Source: Bryoerythrophyllum caledonicum (lineage: Eukaryota > Streptophyta > Bryopsida > Pottiales > Pottiaceae). Taken from it: 64,000 nucleotides of DNA. Positions 57,279-64,000 of this stretch are shown piece after piece (position 1 is the first letter of the stretch; each line of letters begins with the position of its first letter). The position numbers and the translations under genes were made by a program. Below the pieces are notes generated by a model. It had not been told where the DNA came from. It ran no database searches and saw only the letters and a list, made by a program, of their open reading frames with translations. Where the stretch lies: NCBI GenBank assembly GCA_963971425.1, contig OZ020519.1, forward strand, positions 7,890,028 through 7,954,027. Reading direction: 5' to 3'.

Positions 57279-60200
57279 ATGAAGGAGACTCGTGCAAGTT
57301 CCAAGATCCAACTGCGACGGAGTGCACGGCTTCTTCAACCTGCTCAAACACTTTGTCAACTGGAAGTGGAAGCTCCCACGGCACTCTTGACTGCTCCAGC
57401 CCCCAAACGGAATGCTCACAAGGTATGGACACTGAAATCCAGAAATAAATTTCGAAATTGCACATCCCATGTGTCACTTGGAACTTTCTCACTGCACCTG
57501 GCCTACACGCTCCACTGCGACCTCTTCCATGGCTGCAATATGCACCTTGCTGCTTGAATATTTCGCTTGGAGAACTGGGCTTTCTCTGTGGGTGATGGGT
57601 GTCGGTGTGTATGGTTTAGGGTCTCTGCGCCTGGGTCAGAGGCGGTGACCTCATGCATATGATCAATCAAAGATGGTAGAGTATCGGCCTGAGGTGTCCC
57701 GGTAATGGGCCTCTTGCGACACTATTCATGAACCAGCGGTCATGGGTCCCCGCGAATGAATGACTGGTGGCGTCTCCCGTACGGGGATGAGGAAGACGTT
57801 GTCTCACATGCTATCTGCTCCGACATTGGGGTTACTTGTATCCGAGATGCTCTGACCGCCACAGCTCGTGCGGCTGTTCGAGGCGCGGCGTGAGAGGTCT
57901 GAGGCTCTCTTAGGAGTGCATACAGTGCACAGTGCATGCTGCTTGCATGCGTTCGTGACTTTTGCTGATACGCAGAATTTTGTAGAAATTTGTTTTCCGT
58001 GCTGGTTGTCGTTGCATGTGATGTAAATCTGTTCATGCTATCAATTTAGTGTCTCGGTTGTAGTAGTTGCTAGTGCTACAGAGGAGCACCATCGTGGGCG
58101 CAACTTGGTCCTGTAAGTGCCCTCCATTGCATCATCGGATGGCAACTCAATTGCAGCTGGGTGCCGTTGAAGCTCTGTCGATTTTCGTCTGATACGATTG
58201 CAATCTGATGTTCTTGATTGCGCTGGTGCAGTTGCTGTTTGATGTCTTTCAATTTGGTGATACTGTGTGAAGATGGTCGACGTCTTCTCTAGAAAGAAAA
58301 CGTCAATGTCTAAAACACTGTCAAAGTCAACGTCTAACTGGATGTCTAAGTAGATGTCTAACGTAGGAATGGTTCTTCATGTGATTCGTGGTTCCCTGCT
58401 GATATGTCATTGTTGTCAGAAAGTGCGCACGGTCCTTTGCATACGTGGAGTTTTTGTGGACCCTTCTGTGCTATGAACATTCATTTGATTTCCTAATGAT
58501 CTGTGAAGTTTGCTGAGTCATTTGAATTTTCACGTGAATGTTGCTATGGACGTCTAAAAATATGTCTGTGGTTGTTGCAGAAGCATTTGGAGGCGTTTGT
58601 GGAGTGGCCAGCCCGGCATGTTAGGATGACGAAGAAGAGGGTTTTCAAGCGGCTGCGTTCGCCACGGAAGGCACAGGAGAGCAGTGACGGAGGTGACACT
58701 GCTGTGTGGCACGTTGAGGAGCGGCGGACCAAGAGAAGGGAAGACATGCGCGTCGGCCCCAGCGATAAAGGCAAAGGAAAGGTGCTTGACGTGCAATGGA
58801 CCTCAAATGCACGGCTGCGGGAGCTGCAAGCGCAGCAGGAGTTTCGGTGAGTGTGTTCTTTCTCGTGTCAGTGATGAACATGTGCGTTGCATGTGATAAA
58901 AATGTGATTCTGAGTATTTGTTGGCTTGGAGAGCGTCATCTGAAACGTCACGTGCAACGAGACTGTTGACATTAAGACATCTGTTCAGACATCTGCATCA
59001 CCGTACGGAATGTATGTAGTAGATCTTGGGCACATTGATTTGTTTTGTAATGCCTCCAACACTGTTTGGATGTGGAACTTGCCCTCACCTTCTAAAATGG
59101 GAGCGTTTTCTCCAGAGTCGGGGAGAAAGAGTAGAAACCCTCGATGAACTTGGTCCGACAAGTTCCATAAGTTTAGACTCCGTCAGTTCATCACGATGGC
59201 CACTGTAGGTGTTTACCTGCATGAGAGACTCACACAAGCATAGTAGAGTTTTACTGTTAGCATATTCTGCATAACAAAACCGCATAGTCATTCTTCTCTG
59301 CATGAGCGGACTGTGTTGAGCCCGCTATTATTCACTTGGTTGTAGTGTATGGCTCCATTTCAGAATTTAATATTGCTGAGAGAAGCCGAGGTGGTTGTTT
59401 TGTGCATCTGGAAGGCCCAAAATAATAAGTTCAGTACTGCCTGAAAGAAGTAACAAATATAAAATTGACCACAGTATCACACTTGAGCACAGTATCACAC
59501 TTGCGATTTCTAATATGGTTGTCAGGAATTCCTCGTCTGAGTTCTTTTCTGCTATTAACATGTAGCTAGGAAGGTTTTTTTATGTACAGCCGAGAGTATG
59601 AGACCCCGCAGGATGATGAGGACGAAGACCAAGAAGAGCATGCCAACGCTGATGAGGATGACTTTTCTGAAGACGCAACACCGACACCGCGTCAATTGGT
59701 GACTGCAAAACTGGAGCGCAGCCGGGTCCGTGGGAAGAAGCCCATCAGTGTGGACGAGAAGGGCATCCCGTACGGGACTTTCAAGCCGGCGTTTGAGGAG
59801 GAGGTAAAGCTGCTTGTCAGGGACTTGGATCCCAATGAAAACTTCCGTGGCCAGAACGAAGCCGTGAAGGAGAGGTTTTTTAAGCGGCTATGGTCAGGTA
59901 TAACCCAGTAAGACATCACTAGCTGTTCGGCAAGTCATCTCCACATGTCCAGCGATGTATATTAACACTGCGAACGAGAGAACCGTACGTTAGTAATTAG
60001 TATCTGTGAGATATAAATCAAGTTATTACTACATTATCAATGCCTGAGATGAATTAAGGTGGAATCGTCTGGCCATTTCGAAAAGGGCATGTCTAAGCAC
60101 ATCAGTGTCCTCACTTTTAATATTTTTCCCACAATCATATAGAACATGAGGAATTTTCCCATCGATCCACCCCTTGGCATTCTTACTGCCATCTTGTTAA

Positions 60201-61954
60201 TGGATGATTGCCTTCTTCCTAGCTTCACTATTTTGAATCTGTTATCATGTCAAGCCTGAATGTTCAACAACCTTTCTCTGCAAGCTTGGCCTTAGATTCT
60301 GATATTAATAATACCAATACCCATAATTTCATAATTTCATAGAGTCCATCCACTGCTGGAAATATCTGATCCAACCATGCCAGGTACCAAAAACTATTCT
60401 GTTCCGGGGGACGTAATTTCTAACAGCATGTGCGTATGTAATGTACAGGTCCATCATTGACATTGATGCTCTGTTCGCATGATTTACTACAGTTTCTAAC
60501 AGAGGTGAAAACTGGATTGTCTGTGTTCGCATTCTCTGTGTTCGCAGGGTGGGAGGTGATTGGGGACGGCCATCGCGATGCAATGGACAAGGCATGGATT
60601 AGCAAGAAGGCCAACAAGGTCCTCACCCATCAACGATTTTGTTTTAACAAAATGATCGACTCCAAACAGCACAAACCTCCCGAAGTCACCAACAAGCAGT
60701 GGAACAGGCTCGTGAAGAAGAGGATGAGTGAAGAAGCAAAAATCAAGTCTCACAAGATGCGGAGAGTGTCCAAAGGGAAGGGAAACAAGGCAGCTGTTGT
60801 GGCATTGCTTCGGGAGGCCGCAGTCGTGAAGCTGGTACGATGCTTACGTCCATATCCAGTTCAAGTACCTATATGTGCATGGAATTTTTTTGACTCTTTT
60901 GAGCTGTGCTGGCATTGCTTTTGTGTAACTTTTTGTTCTCAGATTTTGGTTCACGATTTTGGGTGTGTGTGTACGGAAGTTTGGTGATGGTGTGAGTGGA
61001 GAGGGGTGGTGAAGGAATCTAGATTTTTGTTATTTGAGAGGAAGATGAGTGCCTGGACAACCCAGTAGTTGCGTCCGCTCTGATTCAGTATGTTATTTTG
61101 ACTACCGCAAACACGCACTCTGTTCTGACTGCTCTACAGACGACTGCAGTTATTGTTTGTAATGCTCACTATCTAGCTTTCAGATTCTCCAGCTTCATGC
61201 TCTAGGTAATCGACGGTATAAATATGTACAAACGTTTTGTCTCTACACTATTTGCATCTGTATTCGTTTAATTACTTCCGATTAGTCCTGAAATTCTCTA
61301 TAGTTTGCACCTGACTGTTCTGCTGCCTTGAATTCCTTCGAACACAGTATAATATTATCTTGGCTGTGATTTTGATGTTGTACTTGACATTATTTTAGAC
61401 ATCTATGGACGTCTTTCCAGACGTCTCCGTGTCTTTCCAGACGTATGAGATGTCTTTCCAGACGTCTGAGATGTCTTTCCAGACGTCTGAGATGTCTTTC
61501 TAGACGTCTGATATGTCTTCCCAGACATCCTCTAATGTCTTACCAGACATCCTCTAATGTCTCAGGTAATGTTTTAGAAGAGAGTATTTCATGTCCTGTA
61601 AATGTCACAATAGTGTACTAATTTTTTTGTTGATGACGTGGTACTCTACTGTTGTAGAGTATCCGTCATCAGCGCGAACCGTTTGAGTCAAAGATCAATG
61701 ATGAGATCGAGGAGGAGTACCAGCGACAACAGGTGGATAAGGATGTTGATGACGATGGCCTTCAGGATATGGACACAAGGATGCAAGATCTCGAGGCATG
61801 GATGGAAGCATCGAACGAGCGCCTAGAGAAGAAGATTGATGCATCCAACACCCGCTTGGAATCCAAGATTGAGGCCTCCAACCAGCGCTTGGAGGCAATG
61901 TTGTGTCAGCTCATAGCTGTGAAGTATTTGCAGACGAACTCCACTCTGCCATAG
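57279..61954 (+). CDS. CACTA TNPA-like accessory protein (Transposase_24 domain), intact
   Basis: Five exons, 57279-57422, 58581-58846, 59590-59897, 60548-60834 and 61658-61954, have GT-AG borders and matching phases and total 1302 bases (433 residues) with no break. The N terminus is basic (MKETRASSKIQLRRSARLL). The centre carries the plant transposase (Ptta/En/Spm, Transposase_24) domain: IPYGTFKPAFEEEVKLLVRD, FKRLW, then FCFNKMIDSKQHKPPEVTNK and Q-W-N-R-L-V. The C terminus is a coiled coil of repeated A-S-N-x-R-L-E-x-K-I heptad-like units. TNPA proteins bind subterminal repeats and help pair transposon ends. An intact copy next to a broken TNP2 is notable. Confidence 0.8.
61380..61580. repeat. 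GATGTCTTTCCAGACGTCTGA tandem array in a TNPA intron
   Basis: About eight head-to-tail units of roughly 22 bases, several identical over CTTTCCAGACGTCTGAGATG, lie within the last TNPA intron. The unit holds an AGACGTCT palindrome. Confidence 0.85.
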
Positions 61955-63999
61955 TCTTCACATCTGCCCCTGCCTTCAACGCCCGTGACATTGCAGGTCA
62001 CTGCGACGTTGACAACGGAGCACGGGCTGGGGATGTCAATGGAGGCAGCGGAAGTTGGCTTAGGGGATGGAGATGCACCTGTAGCTACCGCAGCAGTCTC
62101 CACAGTCGTCGAGGATGTTTACTCCTTTGCAGAAATCCCGGCGTCTGGAGCACATACAACTGAACCGGTCCACACCGAGCAGGTAAACTAGAATAGGCAT
62201 GTTGTGATCATAATGGAGGTGTCAGGATGTTTTGCTAGATGTCTTCTCAGTCATCTAATGTCTTTGTAGAAGTCTGCAGACGTCTTCTCAAACATCTAAT
62301 GTCTTTGTGGATGTCCTTAGACGTCTTCTCAGACATTTAATGTCTTTCAGGATGTCTTCAGACGTCTTAGGAAACATCCTTGCGTCTGTGGAGACATCAA
62401 GCAGACATTGTCACGGACACTGCTATGTTTGTTTCATTTGTGTCCTTGCAATTGGAGAAGGTTTAATCTTAATTACAGTGTTTGCTCTACTGGTATGTGT
62501 AATGATTGATGACTATTATGCTTTGAATTTGTAGTTGGATGCACAACAAGTCTAGAGACCACGGGAACATCCCTCTTGTCCAAACATGAGTGCAATGTGT
62601 ATTGTGCATGCAATGGAAAATTGCAGATGTAGTGATGCATTGGAAGTGCAGGACGCTTTGGAAACAGAGGGTGCTACTGCTGAATTTGTGACGTGCAGTC
62701 CCAAGCCCGGTAACATAGCGAAGACATTGTCGAAGACACTGAAGCCTCCAGGATTGTCTAAACCGGCAAAGAAGGACACAACAAAGCCCCCTGGAGCATC
62801 TTAATCGACGAAGGCTGATGCGACAAAGGAAGCTGAGAAGGTTGGGCAGAGAGGCACCTTCACAAGAGCGGAGGCAATGAAGAAAAAATGACGACAACTT
62901 TGTCAAAGTAGGTCAGTGATTGCACAATACAGTGCTACACCCTATCATATGCAACTGTGCCACTTTAGGACGCATGAAATCTTTCTCACATTTGCTAGAC
63001 GTCTTTGAAGACATCTGGTAGAATATGTGAACGTCCTCATGGGCATCTCAGATGTCTAGTCGGACATCCTGAAGGATGTCTTATCACACAGAGCAGCATG
63101 TATTGCACTTTGTCGGGCATGTTGAACGTTCACATAGTATATTCAGTAGGGCTAACAATTTATGGACATTAGGAAGTACACCATGCATATATAGGTTGAC
63201 TCATTACCGGGATTTACAATACTTTCTTTCTTATGTGAATCCCTTCTTAAACCGCACTTGTTGAACATGTGCAGCGTCGGACTAGGTCAGAACTATATGG
63301 GAGTAGCAACATCAGCCAGCTACGTGGAGGAACTGGAAGTTGTGGGTGCGTAGTACATCGCTGATGTCCGCAAAAGTTATTTTTGGATGCAATGGTTTTT
63401 TTATATTACATCACAAACAGTTATAACAACTAAATTGTGATGCAACCTTGTTTTATGAATATGCAATGCTAATTTGTAATATTAGCAAGCAGCCAACACT
63501 GTTGTTGAAATTTTTTACAGTGAGTACTGCGATGTCTGTATGTGTCTTTGAACGTTATGTAAGACGTTTTTAAAGACGTTTGGAGCAGTAATGGAAGACG
63601 TTGTCATGGTCACTTGCAATGTCACAGTGAATGTTTTAATGGTGACTAGACCATGCTTCAAGAGACGTCTACGTATGGCATTGGATGTCTTATAAGACAT
63701 CATGTACAGGACGCGAGGATGTTCTCTCTGACGTCTATGAATCACATCCTCGCAAACATCTTCTCAAACGTCACATCAGACATCCTGTGTAGCATCCTGA
63801 ACAACATCTTCTCAAACGTCATGTAAGACATGATCTCCAGCATCCTCTGAAACATCTTCTCGAACAACGTAGCAAACATCCTCTCAAACATCTTCTCAAA
63901 CGAGATAGCAAACATCATCTTAAACATCCTCTCAAACATCCTCCCGAACATCCCGTAAGACATCTTCTAAAACATCCTTCACAACATAACATGAGCAGT
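61955..63999. other. right part of the CACTA element with repeat arrays
   Basis: Short open frames (62039-62191 and 62586-62804, Lys/Thr/Pro-rich) follow TNPA and may be further exons of an alternative transcript. GATGTCTT/AGACATC arrays lie at 62220-62405, 62995-63085 and 63520-63990. Confidence 0.45.
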
Positions 64000-64000
64000 A

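Larger units (their letters stand above)
48996..64000. mobile_element. CACTA/En-Spm DNA transposon, at least 15 kb, right end outside window
   Basis: The left end CACTATAAGAAAACCCCG is followed by a subterminal array of GATGTCT/AGACGTC motifs (49015-49235). It carries a TNP2-type transposase (minus, 50019-54470) and a TNPA-like gene (plus, 57279-61954), transcribed away from a shared central region. The sequence ends in another dense motif array (63520-63990), so the right terminus is probably close by. It sits inside the copia integrase region. Confidence 0.85.

Noticed and set aside
57740-58036. 98-codon minus-strand frame in a TNPA intron
   Set aside because: Lies in an intron of the reconstructed TNPA gene and has no motif.
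63742-63963. Minus-strand 73-codon frame rich in Met, Phe and Arg
   Set aside because: It is the translation of the AAACATC/TCTCAAAC repeat array; the protein periodicity mirrors the DNA repeat.
1-64000. tRNA and rRNA genes
   Set aside because: No cloverleaf-like box A/box B pair or rRNA core sequence was noticed on reading; a dedicated tRNA scan was not possible here.

Overview
This window looks like nuclear DNA of a land plant, most likely a seed-free one (moss, liverwort or lycophyte). The evidence is spliced GT-AG genes for three plant-type proteins: chloroplast ABC ATPase ABCI10, a LAZY/IGT gravitropism protein and the AP-4 complex epsilon subunit. They sit among plant-type transposons (CACTA/En-Spm, Ty1/copia, Tc1-like, MITEs). 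The clade is inferred from gene style and repeat types, not proven.

Layout. 1-8.4 kb is a gene-rich, GC-richer block: ABCI10 (+), a three-exon SdpI-family membrane protein (+; a family best known from bacteria) and a LAZY gene (-) whose first coding exon is only six bases. 9-37 kb is a stack of nested, mostly AT-rich DNA transposons. Family 'A' has TTAA flanks and termini like CCCTAAAGG. Family 'B' has termini like AAGGTAAGCCCCCC. A 2.7-kb Tc1-like element lies inside an A copy. A 12.1-kb transposon (21991-34078, GTAA target duplication) lies inside another A copy. 37.8-43.4 kb holds AP-4 epsilon on the minus strand, whose 13 coding exons join into an unbroken 977-residue frame. 43.5-45.9 kb holds exon-like fragments, including one exon of an SCL-type splicing factor. 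46-49 kb is the 3' part of a Ty1/copia fossil. From 48996 to beyond the window end is a CACTA element of at least 15 kb that inserted into the copia integrase region.

The most unusual system is the 12.1-kb transposon. Its right arm carries a DDE-type transposase of the DUF7869 kind. Its left arm carries a 1030-residue protein that I read as a ParB-like domain followed by a permuted (beta-class) DNA-methyltransferase fold with altered catalytic motifs, plus a 281-residue partner with a nuclear-localisation-like basic patch. The CACTA element is the second point of interest. It has a TNP2-type transposase (-) with in-frame stops, a TNPA-like gene (+) that reconstructs without breaks as 433 residues, and GATGTCT/AGACATC repeats in nearly every intron and spacer, not only near the end.

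Family assignments rest on motif recognition from memory. No database search was run. A 200-base N gap lies at 27572-27771.
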